64,000 nucleotides of DNA from JAWVFM01 sp963823245 (GTDB lineage Bacteria; Actinomycetota; Thermoleophilia; Solirubrobacterales; 70-9), in contig CAWGKQ010000006.1 in the NCBI GenBank assembly GCA_963823245.1, positions 1 through 64,000 of the forward strand, in the 5' to 3' direction. The translations under genes and the position numbers were made by a program. Position 1 is the first letter of the stretch. Each line of letters begins with the position of its first letter. The notes under the pieces are model-generated. The model had not been told where the DNA came from, made no database searches, and saw only the letters and a list, made by a program, of their open reading frames with translations. Shown piece by piece: positions 35,022-43,357 of the stretch.

Positions 35022-35027
35022 TACCCT
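35022..35027 (+). promoter_or_regulatory. -10-like TACCCT box, leaderless type
   Basis: TACCCT ends six bases before the GTG of mnmA. Confidence 0.5.
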
Positions 35028-35033
35028 GGGCAG

Positions 35034-36497
35034 GTGAGCGCGGAGCTACTGCAGGCGTACGCGTCCCAGCCCTCGGGGCCGCCGGCGGATGGCGCCTTCA
35101 CGGGCAGCGCCGGCGGGGCGCCATGTGGCGACCTCGTGCGCATCTCACTCGCGGTCGATGACGGGCGCGTCCGCGACGTGACCTTCGGGGCGGACGGCTG
35201 CGCGGCCGCCCGCGCCGCCGCGGCGGCGACCGCGGAGCTCGTCGAGGGCGCCGAGGTCCTGCGCGCGGCGGGGATCGGCTCGGCCGACATCGACGAGGCG
35301 ATCGGCGGACTCTCGCCGCTCGGTCGCCACGCCGCGGACCTCGCGGCCGACGCTCTGCATCGCGCGCTCGGCGCGGCGGCGTCGGACGGCATCGCGCTCG
35401 CGCCGTTCCCCGCGGGCGAGCGCGTTCTCGTCGCGCTCAGCGGAGGCGTCGATTCAGCCGTGGCGGCCCTGCTCGAGCGCGATCGCGGCGCCGAGGTGGC
35501 GGCGGTGACGCTGAAGCTCTGGGCCGATCGCCACAACGACGGCGCACGGAGCTGCTGCTCGCCGCAGGCGGTGCTCGGGGCCAGGGCGCTCGCGCATTCG
35601 ATGGGCCTGCCGCACGTGACGCTGGACTTGACGGCGGCCTTCCGCGACGCGGTCGTCGACCCGTTCGTTGCGGGCCATGCGGCGGGCCGGACCCCGAACC
35701 CCTGCGTTGCGTGCAACGGTGAGCTGCGGCTCGACGCGATGGCGGCGCTCGCTGAACGCCTCGGCGCCGGCGCGCTCGCGACCGGGCACTACGCTCGCCT
35801 CGCGGACGACGGCCAGGGCCCGCTGCTCGCTGCGCCGGCCGATGCGGCGAAGGACCAGACCTACATGTTGTCGGGCGTCGCTCCTGCGACCCTCGGCCAC
35901 CTGCGGTTTCCGCTCGCGGGCCTCGAGAAGCCGCGGGTGCGCGAGCTCGCGGCAGCCGCGGGCCTTCCCGTCGCGACCAAGCGTGAGAGCCAGGACCTCT
36001 GCTTTCTCGCGGGTGAGGGAAAGCGCGCGTTCCTCGCGCGGCACGGCGGCCTCGCGGACCATGTCGGCGACGTCGTCGACTCGCGCGGCGGTCGACTCGG
36101 TCGCCACCGGGGCCACCATCACTTCACGGTCGGGCAGCGCCGCGGCGTCGGGGTGGCCGCGGGGCGGCCTCTCTACGTCCTCGACACCGACGCTGCCTCG
36201 AACCGCGTCGTGGTCGGGCCGCGCGAGGCGCTGGCGCGCACGTCGGTGCGCCTCACCGGAGCCACGCTTCACCGCCCGGGTGAGCGGGTCGACCGCGTGA
36301 AGCTGAGGTACCGCTCGCGCCCGATCGCCTGCTCGGTCGCGCCCGTCCCCGCCGGGACGCACCAGCGCCTCGAGGTCGACCTCGACGACGCCGCCTATGG
36401 CGTGGCGCCTGGGCAGACCGCGTGTCTGATGGACGGCGACCTCGTGGTGGGGCGGGGCACGATCGAGGCCGGTCCTGGGCCAGGGGCCCACTCTTAG
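35034..36497 (+). CDS. mnmA: IscU/NifU-like domain fused to tRNA-specific 2-thiouridylase
   Basis: This 487-residue protein has two parts. Residues 1-115 are a NifU/IscU-like scaffold (LLQAYASQPSGPPADG, GGAPCGDLVRISLAVDDGRV, GADGCAAARAAAAATAELVE); the first two Fe-S-binding cysteines (PCGD, GC) are kept but the third, normally in a His-Cys pair, is His-Ala (GRHAADLAADAL). Residues 125-487 are MnmA: P-loop LSGGVDSAVAALL, active-site Cys in TPNPCVACNGELR, second Cys in SQDLCFLAGEGKR, and C-terminal barrel (HFTVGQRRGVGVA). MnmA thiolates U34 of tRNA for Glu, Gln and Lys. The fused scaffold could donate sulfur. Starts GTG 35034. Confidence 0.9.
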   Translation: MSAELLQAYASQPSGPPADGAFTGSAGGAPCGDLVRISLAVDDGRVRDVTFGADGCAAARAAAAATAELVEGAEVLRAAGIGSADIDEAIGGLSPLGRHAADLAADALHRALGAAASDGIALAPFPAGERVLVALSGGVDSAVAALLERDRGAEVAAVTLKLWADRHNDGARSCCSPQAVLGARALAHSMGLPHVTLDLTAAFRDAVVDPFVAGHAAGRTPNPCVACNGELRLDAMAALAERLGAGALATGHYARLADDGQGPLLAAPADAAKDQTYMLSGVAPATLGHLRFPLAGLEKPRVRELAAAAGLPVATKRESQDLCFLAGEGKRAFLARHGGLADHVGDVVDSRGGRLGRHRGHHHFTVGQRRGVGVAAGRPLYVLDTDAASNRVVVGPREALARTSVRLTGATLHRPGERVDRVKLRYRSRPIACSVAPVPAGTHQRLEVDLDDAAYGVAPGQTACLMDGDLVVGRGTIEAGPGPGAHS

Positions 36498-36500
36498 ACT
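36495..36500 (+). promoter_or_regulatory. -10-like TAGACT box, leaderless type
   Basis: TAGACT ends seven bases before the GTG of alaS; its TAG is also the stop codon of mnmA. Confidence 0.5.
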
Positions 36501-36507
36501 GTCCGCC

Positions 36508-39135
36508 GTGAAGGCGGACGACATCCGCGAGACCTTCTTGCGCTTCTTCGAGGAGCGCGGCCACCTGCGCCGGCCGTCGGCGTCGCTCGTGCCCGCGCCC
36601 GACGACACCTCGACGCTCCTGACGATCGCCGGCATGCAGCCGCTGAAGCCGTACTTCCAGGGCCGCGAGGAGCCCCCGTCTCAGCGCCTCACCACCGCTC
36701 AGCGCTGCTTCCGCACCCCCGACATCGAGGAGGTGGGGCGGACGCGCCGGCACCTCACCTTCTTCGAGATGCTCGGAAACTTCAGCATCGGCGATTACTT
36801 CAAGGAGGGCGCGATCGAGTTCGGCCTCGAGCTCTCCATCGACGGCTTCGGGTTCGACAAGGACAGGATCTGGGCCACCGTCTTCGGCGGCGACGAGGAG
36901 CTGGGCGTCGGTCCCGACACGGAGGCGATCGAGATCTGGCGGGCGCACGGGATCCCGGACGAGCGGATCGTCCAGCTCCCTCGCTCGGAGAACTTCTGGC
37001 AGGCCGGGCCCGCCGGCCCCTGCGGCCCGTGCTCGGAGCTCTACCTGGACCGCGGCTCGGAGTTCGGCGGCGACGAATTGCGCCCGGGCGACGACACGGA
37101 CCGCTATCTCGAGTACTGGAACCTCGTCTTCATGCAGCTCAACCTCGCGGAGGACGGGTCGGTCACCGAGCTGCCGAGTCAGAACATCGACACGGGTCTC
37201 GGCCTCGAACGGATGGCGACGATTCTGCAGGGGGTCGACTCGGTGTTCGAGACGGACCTCTTCCGTCCCCTGGTCGAGCTTGCGGAGGAGCTCTCGGGCC
37301 GAAGCTACGACGACGGGCCGAGGGAGACGCGGGCGATGCGGATCATCGCCGACCACTCGCGCGGGATGGTCAACCTGCTCGCCGACGGCGTCGTGCCGTC
37401 CAACGAGGATCGCGGCTACGTGCTGCGCCGGATCATGCGCCGCGCGATCCACCAGGGCCGCGTCTTGGGACTCGAGGCTCCCTACCTCGGGCGCTTCGCC
37501 GAGCTCGCGATCGACCTGCTCGCAGGCGCCTACCCCCATCTGGACTCGGAGCGCTCGACGGTGATGCGCTGGGTTGCCGACGAGGAGGAGAGCTTCGGGC
37601 GCACGCTCGATCGCGGCACCGAGCTGCTGGCGCGGCTCGTGGCGGACGCCAAGGAGGCGGGCACATCGTGGATCGATGCGGCGGACGCGTTCAAGCTCCA
37701 TGACACCTACGGGTTCCCGTACGACCTCACCAAGGAGCTGCTCGCCGAGGAGGGCCTTTCGGTTGACGACCAGGGGTTCGAGGAGCTGATGGAGCGCCAG
37801 CGGGCGAAGGCGCGCGGCGCGGCGGCGGAGCCGACGGTGGCCGAGCGTCACGGCACCGTGATCGAGTTCGTGTCCTCGGCTCCGCCCAGCGGCTTCGTCG
37901 GCTACGAGACGCTGCGCTCCGACACGGGCGTCCTCGCTGTACGGGCCCTGAACGGCGACGGGGAGCACCTCTTGAAGCTCGAGGAGAGCCCGTTCTATCC
38001 GGAGGGTGGCGGTCAGGTTTCCGACGCCGGTGTCGTCCGCGCCGAGGGCGGCGAGCTCGAGGTGGTCGACGTCTATCGGGTCGGCGACGACCAGGCGGTG
38101 CGCGCTCGGGGCGCCGGGTTGGAGCCGGGCACGCCAGTCGTCGCAGAGGTCGACCATGCGGCCCGGTCCGCCACGATGCGAAATCACACCGCCACGCACC
38201 TCCTCCACGCCGCGCTTCGGGAGCACCTCGGCACCCATGTCCGCCAGGCGGGCTCGGCCGTGCGACCGGACAAGCTTCGCTTCGACTTCACTCATGGCGC
38301 GCCGCTCGCGCCCGAGGAGGTTCTCGCGGTCGAGGACCGCGTCAACGAGTGGATCAAGTCAAGCCGGGCGGTGCGGGCGATGGAGATGGAACGCGCGGAG
38401 GCCGAGGCGCTCGGTGCGATGGCGCTCTTCGGCGAGAAGTACGGCGACTGGGTGCGGGTGATCGAGGTCGAGGACGTCTCGCGGGAGCTGTGCGGCGGGA
38501 CGCACGTCTCATCGAGCGCGGAGATCGGCATCTTCGCGATCGTCGCCGAGGGCTCGAGCGCCGCGAACGTGCGGCGGGTCGAGGCGCTCACCGGGCCGGC
38601 GGCGATCGACTGGTTCCGTGGCCGGAGTCGTGCCCTCGACGAGGCGGCGGAGGTTCTGGGCTCCGGCGATGTGGTGGCCGGCGCCCGGCGCGCCGCGGAG
38701 CGCCTGGCTGAGCTCGAGCGGCGGCTCGCCGAAACGGCCGGCCGCGAAGCGGGCGAGGAGGCGGAGGTGCTGGTCGGCTCCGCCGACGACATCGGTGGCT
38801 TCAAGGTCGTGGCGGCCCGCAGCCAGCTCGCCGACAAGCAGGCCCTCATGAATCTCGCCGACCGGGTGCGCGGAAAGCTCGGCGAGGCGGCGGTCGTGCT
38901 CGGAGGCGGGGGAGACGGGAAGGTGACGCTCGTCGCGATGTTGAGCGAGGGAGCGGTTGCGCGAGGTCTTTCGGCGGCCGACGTCATGCGCGAGGCCGCC
39001 GCCGTGGTCGGCGGCGGCGGTGGCGGCAGGCCGAACGTGGCGCAGGCTGGCGGGCCCGACGCCAGCCGCCTCGACGAGGCGCTTGCGACCGCGAGGGCGG
39101 CGATCGAGCGAGGCCTCGGAGCGGGGGAGGGGTGA
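36508..39135 (+). CDS. alaS: Alanyl-tRNA synthetase
   Basis: This 875-residue enzyme is complete. The aminoacylation domain has TTAQRCFRTPDIEEVGRTRR, HLTFFEMLGNFSIGDYFKEG and SQNIDTGLGLERMATILQGV; the editing domain has its zinc/His site (NHTATHLLHAALREHLGTHV, RFDFTHGAPL and ELCGGTHVSSSAEIGIF); the C-terminal C-Ala domain ends with GGGGGGRPNVAQAGG. It charges tRNA-Ala and clears Ser/Gly mischarges. It begins with GTG and its TGA overlaps the GTG of ruvX. No defects are seen. Confidence 0.97.
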   Translation: MKADDIRETFLRFFEERGHLRRPSASLVPAPDDTSTLLTIAGMQPLKPYFQGREEPPSQRLTTAQRCFRTPDIEEVGRTRRHLTFFEMLGNFSIGDYFKEGAIEFGLELSIDGFGFDKDRIWATVFGGDEELGVGPDTEAIEIWRAHGIPDERIVQLPRSENFWQAGPAGPCGPCSELYLDRGSEFGGDELRPGDDTDRYLEYWNLVFMQLNLAEDGSVTELPSQNIDTGLGLERMATILQGVDSVFETDLFRPLVELAEELSGRSYDDGPRETRAMRIIADHSRGMVNLLADGVVPSNEDRGYVLRRIMRRAIHQGRVLGLEAPYLGRFAELAIDLLAGAYPHLDSERSTVMRWVADEEESFGRTLDRGTELLARLVADAKEAGTSWIDAADAFKLHDTYGFPYDLTKELLAEEGLSVDDQGFEELMERQRAKARGAAAEPTVAERHGTVIEFVSSAPPSGFVGYETLRSDTGVLAVRALNGDGEHLLKLEESPFYPEGGGQVSDAGVVRAEGGELEVVDVYRVGDDQAVRARGAGLEPGTPVVAEVDHAARSATMRNHTATHLLHAALREHLGTHVRQAGSAVRPDKLRFDFTHGAPLAPEEVLAVEDRVNEWIKSSRAVRAMEMERAEAEALGAMALFGEKYGDWVRVIEVEDVSRELCGGTHVSSSAEIGIFAIVAEGSSAANVRRVEALTGPAAIDWFRGRSRALDEAAEVLGSGDVVAGARRAAERLAELERRLAETAGREAGEEAEVLVGSADDIGGFKVVAARSQLADKQALMNLADRVRGKLGEAAVVLGGGGDGKVTLVAMLSEGAVARGLSAADVMREAAAVVGGGGGGRPNVAQAGGPDASRLDEALATARAAIERGLGAGEG

Positions 39136-39518
39136 TCGTGCTTGCGGTCGACCACGGAGAGGCGCGCGCGGGCGTGGCCGTCTCGGATCCGAGCGGCACC
39201 ATCGCCACGCCGGTGGGCGTCGTGGAGCCTCCCGATCCGCGCGAGGTGGCGCGGATCGCGACCGAGCGCGGGGCCGAGCTCGTGATCGTGGGCCTGCCCG
39301 TCTCGCTCGACGGCGGAGAGGGAGCGCAGGCGGTGGCGGCGCGGGGCTTTCGCGACGAGCTGGCCGAGGCATCCGATCTTCCCGTGGAGACCTATGACGA
39401 GCGGCTGACGACGCGACTGGCCGAGGCGTCCGCGAGGTCGGGCGCACGCGCGCCGGCCGACGCGCTCGCGGCCGCGCACCTGCTCGAGTCCTACCTCGCA
39501 TCGCGGAGCGATCCATGA
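39132..39518 (+). CDS. ruvX: YqgF/RuvX-type Holliday-junction resolvase-like nuclease
   Basis: This 128-residue RNase H-fold protein begins IVLAVDHGEARAGVAVSDPS with the first catalytic Asp, has ELVIVGLPVSLDGGEGAQAV and the YDERLTTRLAEA region with the second acidic residue, and ends ADALAAAHLLESYL with the last. YqgF proteins resolve branched DNA or process pre-16S rRNA ends. It overlaps alaS by four bases (GTGA) and mltG by four (ATGA), which is the arrangement seen in many bacteria. Confidence 0.92.
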   Translation: MIVLAVDHGEARAGVAVSDPSGTIATPVGVVEPPDPREVARIATERGAELVIVGLPVSLDGGEGAQAVAARGFRDELAEASDLPVETYDERLTTRLAEASARSGARAPADALAAAHLLESYLASRSDP

Positions 39519-41023
39519 CCGAGGACTGGATGGATCCCTTCAGCACCGACGACCCGGCCGCGCAGGAGCGCGAGCAGCGCCGCCGCGAGCGCGAGGCGCG
39601 CCGCCGAGCCCAGCTTGCCCAGCGGTCGCAGGAGGTGCAAGAGGAGGCCGCGGCGGGCGAGCCGCCGGCGCCGTCGAGCGAGCCCCCCGCGCCACCGAAG
39701 GCCGAGCCCGAGGCGCCCTCAGCAAGCGCGCCCGAGGCGAAGCCGTTGCCGGCCCCGCCTCCGCAATCGCCGCCGCCCGAGGCCGAGCCGACCCGGGACC
39801 ACGCGTTCTCCGCGGAGGAGCACTCGTTCATCGACGAGCCCCTGTCAGACGACGCCATCACCGGCGACTGGGCCGCGGCCGGCGCGGGCGACGACTGGCC
39901 GGGCGCGGGGGAGCCGCGCCTACCGCCGGTCCCGGCCGGCGATCGGCCGCTGCCACGATCACCGAGCGCGCGACGTATCCGGCGGCGCCGGATCCTCGCG
40001 GCGCTCGTGGTCTTCCTCGCTGCCCTGCTCGTGGCCTTCGCGGTGCTGCTCTTCCAGCCGTTCCACGGCGCCGGGCACGGCCAGGTCAGGGTCAAGATCC
40101 CCAAGGGGTCCTCGGCGAGCACGATCGCGGACCTGCTTGACACGAAGGGGGTCGTGTCGAACTCGACGCTGTTCCGCATCCGCCTCGACCTCTCCGGCAA
40201 GTCGGGCGAGATTCAGGCGGGCAAGTACAGGCTCGCCCACGACATGAGCTACGGCGACGCGATCGACGCGCTGACCAGGAAGCCGACTCCGATCAAGCCC
40301 AAGACCCTGACGGTGACGATCCCGGAGGGTTACGACCGCCAGCAGATTTCCGCGCTCTTGCGAAAGGACGGCGTGAAGGGCGATTACCTGAGCGAGAGCA
40401 AGAGCTACAAGGGCTTCGACCCCGGCCGGTATGGCGCGAAGAACCCGGCGAACCTGGAGGGCTTCCTGTTCCCGGCGACCTACAAGCTGAAGCCCAAGCA
40501 GGACGCGAAGGATCTCGTGGGGCAGCAACTCGCCGCCTTCACCCAGGACATCAAGCAGGTGAAGATGGGCTACGCGCGCTCGAAGAACCTCACGACGTAC
40601 GACGTGGTGACCATCGCGTCCGTCGTCCAGCGAGAGGCGGGCGACCTCAAGGACTTCCCGAAGGTCGCGGCGGTCGTCTACAACCGCCTCCACGACGGGA
40701 TGCCCCTGCAGGTGGACGCGACGATTCGCTTCGCCGAGCACAACTACACGAAGGCCCTCACCTACTCGGACCTGCACCTCGACTCGCCGTACAACAGCTA
40801 CACGAACACCGGCCTTCCGCCGGGCCCGATCTCGAACCCCGGTCTCGCGGCGCTCAAGGCCGCGGCTCACCCGGCGAACGTTCCCTACCTCTACTACGTG
40901 ACAAAGCCGGGGGCATGCGGGCGGCTGCTGTTCGCGACGACCTATGCGACGGCCCAGCGCCAGCAGGCGCGCTACCACAACGCACGCGCCGCTGCCGGCG
41001 GTAAGTCACCGACGAGCTGTTGA
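39515..41023 (+). CDS. mltG: Endolytic murein transglycosylase MltG
   Basis: This 502-residue YceG-like protein has a Pro/Ala/Glu-rich cytoplasmic region (residues 1-150), one membrane helix (ILAALVVFLAALLVAFAVLL), a LysM-like region (KIPKGSSASTIADLLDTKGV) and the catalytic domain with Glu in IASVVQREAGDLKDFPKVAA, then YNRLHDGMPLQVDATIRF and SPYNSYTNTGLPPGPISNPG. MltG cuts nascent glycan strands and sets their length. It lies outside the membrane and couples to ruvX and aroE by four-base overlaps. Confidence 0.93.
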   Translation: MTEDWMDPFSTDDPAAQEREQRRREREARRRAQLAQRSQEVQEEAAAGEPPAPSSEPPAPPKAEPEAPSASAPEAKPLPAPPPQSPPPEAEPTRDHAFSAEEHSFIDEPLSDDAITGDWAAAGAGDDWPGAGEPRLPPVPAGDRPLPRSPSARRIRRRRILAALVVFLAALLVAFAVLLFQPFHGAGHGQVRVKIPKGSSASTIADLLDTKGVVSNSTLFRIRLDLSGKSGEIQAGKYRLAHDMSYGDAIDALTRKPTPIKPKTLTVTIPEGYDRQQISALLRKDGVKGDYLSESKSYKGFDPGRYGAKNPANLEGFLFPATYKLKPKQDAKDLVGQQLAAFTQDIKQVKMGYARSKNLTTYDVVTIASVVQREAGDLKDFPKVAAVVYNRLHDGMPLQVDATIRFAEHNYTKALTYSDLHLDSPYNSYTNTGLPPGPISNPGLAALKAAAHPANVPYLYYVTKPGACGRLLFATTYATAQRQQARYHNARAAAGGKSPTSC

Positions 41024-41850
41024 GGCGGCTCGCCGTCCTCGGGCACCCCGTTGCCCATTCCCGCTCGCCCGCGATGCAGAACGCCGCGCTGGCCGAGATG
41101 GGGCTGGCGGGGGAGTGGACCTACGAGGCGATCGACGTCGAGCCGGAGCGGTTCGCGGAGCGGGTCGCGGCGATGCCGGGGGAGGGGTTCGCGGGCGCGA
41201 ACGTGACGGTTCCGCACAAGCTCGCGGCGCTGGCGGTGGCCGAGGAGGAATCGCGGGCGGCGAGGGAGATCGGGGCGGCGAACACGCTCACCTTTCGCGA
41301 CGGAAGCGTTATCGCGGAGAACACCGACGCGCCGGGCCTCGTGGCCGCGATCGGCGGGGTGGAGCGCGGGACCACGGCGCTGGTGCTCGGCGCCGGCGGG
41401 TCGGCGCGGGCGTGCGTCTGGGCCCTGGTCGGCGAAGGAGCCGAGGTTCAGGTCTGGAATCGGACGCAGGAGCGCGCGGAGCGCGTCGCCGGGGAGCTCG
41501 GCGCGAGTGCCCTGAGCACGCCTGAGCTCCAGGCTTCGGGCTTTCAGCTGATTGTCAACGCGACGACCGTGGGGATGGCCGAAGCGTCCGGGCACGGCGG
41601 TCCCGGGTTCAAGGCGCTGCCTCTGGATGCCGATGCGCTGTCCGAACAAGACGTCGTGGTGGACCTCGCTTACGGGTCGGCCGAGACGGAGCTGGCGCGC
41701 CTCGCACGCGAGCGCGGCGCTCGCGTCGTCGACGGACTCGAGGTCCTGGTTCACCAGGGAGCCGCCTCGCTTCGGCTCTGGACCGGAATGGACCCCCCGG
41801 TCGAGACGATGAGACGGGCAGCCCACAAGCCCCCAGATGCCTCCAGTTGA
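41020..41850 (+). CDS. aroE: Shikimate dehydrogenase
   Basis: This 276-residue NADP-dependent enzyme reduces 3-dehydroshikimate to shikimate. It starts at TTG 41020 (overlapping mltG as TTGA) with LAVLGHPVAHSRSPAMQNAA, has the substrate site GANVTVPHKLAALAVAEEES with catalytic Lys, AANTLTFRDGSVIAENTDAP with Asp, and the NADP loop VLGAGGSARACVWALVGEGA. The C-terminal VLVHQGAASLRLWTG closes the fold. It is separated from aroC, aroK, aroB and aroQ by about 16 kb. Confidence 0.93.
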   Translation: MRRLAVLGHPVAHSRSPAMQNAALAEMGLAGEWTYEAIDVEPERFAERVAAMPGEGFAGANVTVPHKLAALAVAEEESRAAREIGAANTLTFRDGSVIAENTDAPGLVAAIGGVERGTTALVLGAGGSARACVWALVGEGAEVQVWNRTQERAERVAGELGASALSTPELQASGFQLIVNATTVGMAEASGHGGPGFKALPLDADALSEQDVVVDLAYGSAETELARLARERGARVVDGLEVLVHQGAASLRLWTGMDPPVETMRRAAHKPPDASS

Positions 41851-41893
41851 AAGACGCCCCGAGTACCTGAAGCCGGTGCCGGCCCCGGGAAGC
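41837..41893 (+). pseudogene. Start of a truncated gene (possibly pilus ATPase)
   Basis: An ATG overlapping the aroE end by 14 bases reads MPPVERRPEYLKPVPAPG. This looks like the start of another protein and is cut off where pilC sequence begins. The position suggests a PilB-type ATPase, but that is a guess from gene order. Confidence 0.35.
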
Positions 41894-42788
41894 GCTGGAA
41901 TCGCAGCCCGGCGTGTTCGACCCGCTCTACCGGTCAGTGGTCAGGGCCGGAGAGGGCTCGGGGCGCTTGGAGGAGGCCCTTGACCGGATCTCCTACCAAC
42001 TCGAGCGCCTCGACGCCCTCCGCCGCCAGGTCAAGTCGGCCAGGACCTACCCGATCGTGGTGTTCAGCCTCGCGCTCGCGGTGATGATCGTGGTCGTCGC
42101 GGTCATCGTGTCGGTGTTCGTCAACATCTTCAACCAGCTCGCCGAGTCGGAGGGCTCGAGCCCGGACGTGCCGCTGATGACGCAGATCACGATGAGCGTC
42201 TCCAACTTCGTCACCCACCAGTGGTACTACCTGATCGGCGGCACGGTCGTCCTGGTCTACGCCTTCCTGCGCTGGAAGAAGACCAAGCGCGGCCGCGCCC
42301 AGTGGCACCGCTTCACGCTCCGAATCCCGCGCATCGGCGACATCGTCCGCAAGGTCGCCCTGGCCCGCTGGGCGCGCACCTTCTCCGGCACGGTCGCGTC
42401 GGGTGTCCCCATCCTCCAGGCGATCACGATCGCCGGCGACACCGCCGGCAATGCCGTGATCGAGGAGACGATGGACGACGTCTACAACTCGGTCAAGCGC
42501 GGCGGATCGATCGCGGCTCCGATCGCTCAGCACGAGGTCTTCCCGCCGATGGTCTCGCACATGCTCTCGGTCGGCGAGGACTCGGGCCAGCTCGAGACGA
42601 TGCTGGACAAGATCGCGACCTTCTACGAGAACGAGGTCGACGCGAAGATCAAGCAGCTCACCTCGCTGATCGAGCCGCTCCTCATCTGCTTCGTCGGGGC
42701 GGTGGTCGGCTTCATCGTCATCTCGATGTACCTGCCGATCTTCTCGATGTACCTGCCGATCTTCTCGATTTACGACAACATCCGCTAG
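41894..42788 (+). CDS. pilC: Type IV pilus / type II secretion inner-membrane protein PilC (5'-truncated)
   Basis: This is the C-terminal two-thirds of a GspF/PilC protein. EALESQPGVFDPLYRSVVRA and GEGSGRLEEALDRISYQLER begin within the first cytoplasmic domain; TM segments YPIVVFSLALAVMIVVVAVI and YYLIGGTVVLVYAFL follow, then the second T2SSF domain (RWARTFSGTVASGVPILQAI, SVGEDSGQLETMLDKIATFY) and the last membrane helix (IEPLLICFVGAVVGFIVISM). Roughly 110-120 N-terminal residues are missing, and no ATPase gene precedes it. A 21-bp tandem repeat at 42721-42762 adds seven residues (MYLPIFS twice) near the end. Confidence 0.85.
42721..42762 (+). repeat. 21-bp tandem duplication in pilC
   Basis: TCTCGATGTACCTGCCGATC followed by T is repeated twice without a gap (42721-42741, 42742-42762). 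It keeps the frame and extends the last membrane segment by seven residues. Confidence 0.8.
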
Positions 42789-42827
42789 CGTCGCCGCTCG
42801 GCGCGCCGCCCCCCAGCGCCCGAGTGC

Positions 42828-43337
42828 CTAGCTGACCGGCACCGTGCAGTCGATCGGGTAGAGCGGCGGGTCGAGCGTGCAGTCCGCGCTCGCCAGGCTG
42901 ATCTGGAACCGGACGACGTCCGTGCCGGTCCCCTCGTGACTCGCACGAACCGTCACGTTCGCGAAGCCGCGCTGGTTGAGTGAGCGATGCACCAGCGAGA
43001 TGAGCCGGCTGCCGTGCCGGCGGCGGTCTGGCTTCCACGGGTGCTTTGCGCCGTTCCCGTGGATGTCGGTGTCGGTGACGTTCGCGTCGTAGCGCCCGGG
43101 GGAGGAGACGCGCTGGTGCTTGAAGGCGGTGTGGAACTTCACCGAGTCGGTGCGCCGGGCGAAGGCCTCGAGGACGCGGTCCGGCCCCTGCTGGCCGGGC
43201 GCCTCGCCGTAGGTCAGCTGGACGAGGCTCGGCGTTCGCATCGGACGCGCCAGGGCCGAGGGCAACAATGCGAGGGCGACCAGGCCGGCCGCAAGCAGGC
43301 CGACAAGCAGGGAGTGACGACGGTTGGACCGGCTCAT
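42828..43337 (-). CDS. Secreted hypothetical protein
   Basis: This 169-residue protein has a clear signal peptide (MSRSNRRHSLLVGLLAAGLV, continuing ALALLPSALA). The mature part (VQLTYGEAPGQQGPDRVLEA, RVSSPGRYDANVTDTDIHGN, SLNQRGFANVTVRASHEGTG) is beta-rich with two cysteines near the C-terminus (DCTLDPPLYPIDC). No family is recognised. It is convergent with pilC and divergent from the SDR gene. The two Cys may form a disulfide outside the cell. Confidence 0.6.
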   Translation of the reverse strand: MSRSNRRHSLLVGLLAAGLVALALLPSALARPMRTPSLVQLTYGEAPGQQGPDRVLEAFARRTDSVKFHTAFKHQRVSSPGRYDANVTDTDIHGNGAKHPWKPDRRRHGSRLISLVHRSLNQRGFANVTVRASHEGTGTDVVRFQISLASADCTLDPPLYPIDCTVPVS

Positions 43338-43357
43338 CGCGTCGCATTCTCCCCGAT

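Noticed and set aside
36253..38295. 680-codon minus-strand frame opposite mnmA and alaS
   Set aside because: alaS motifs are intact on the plus strand, so the minus frame is a shadow.
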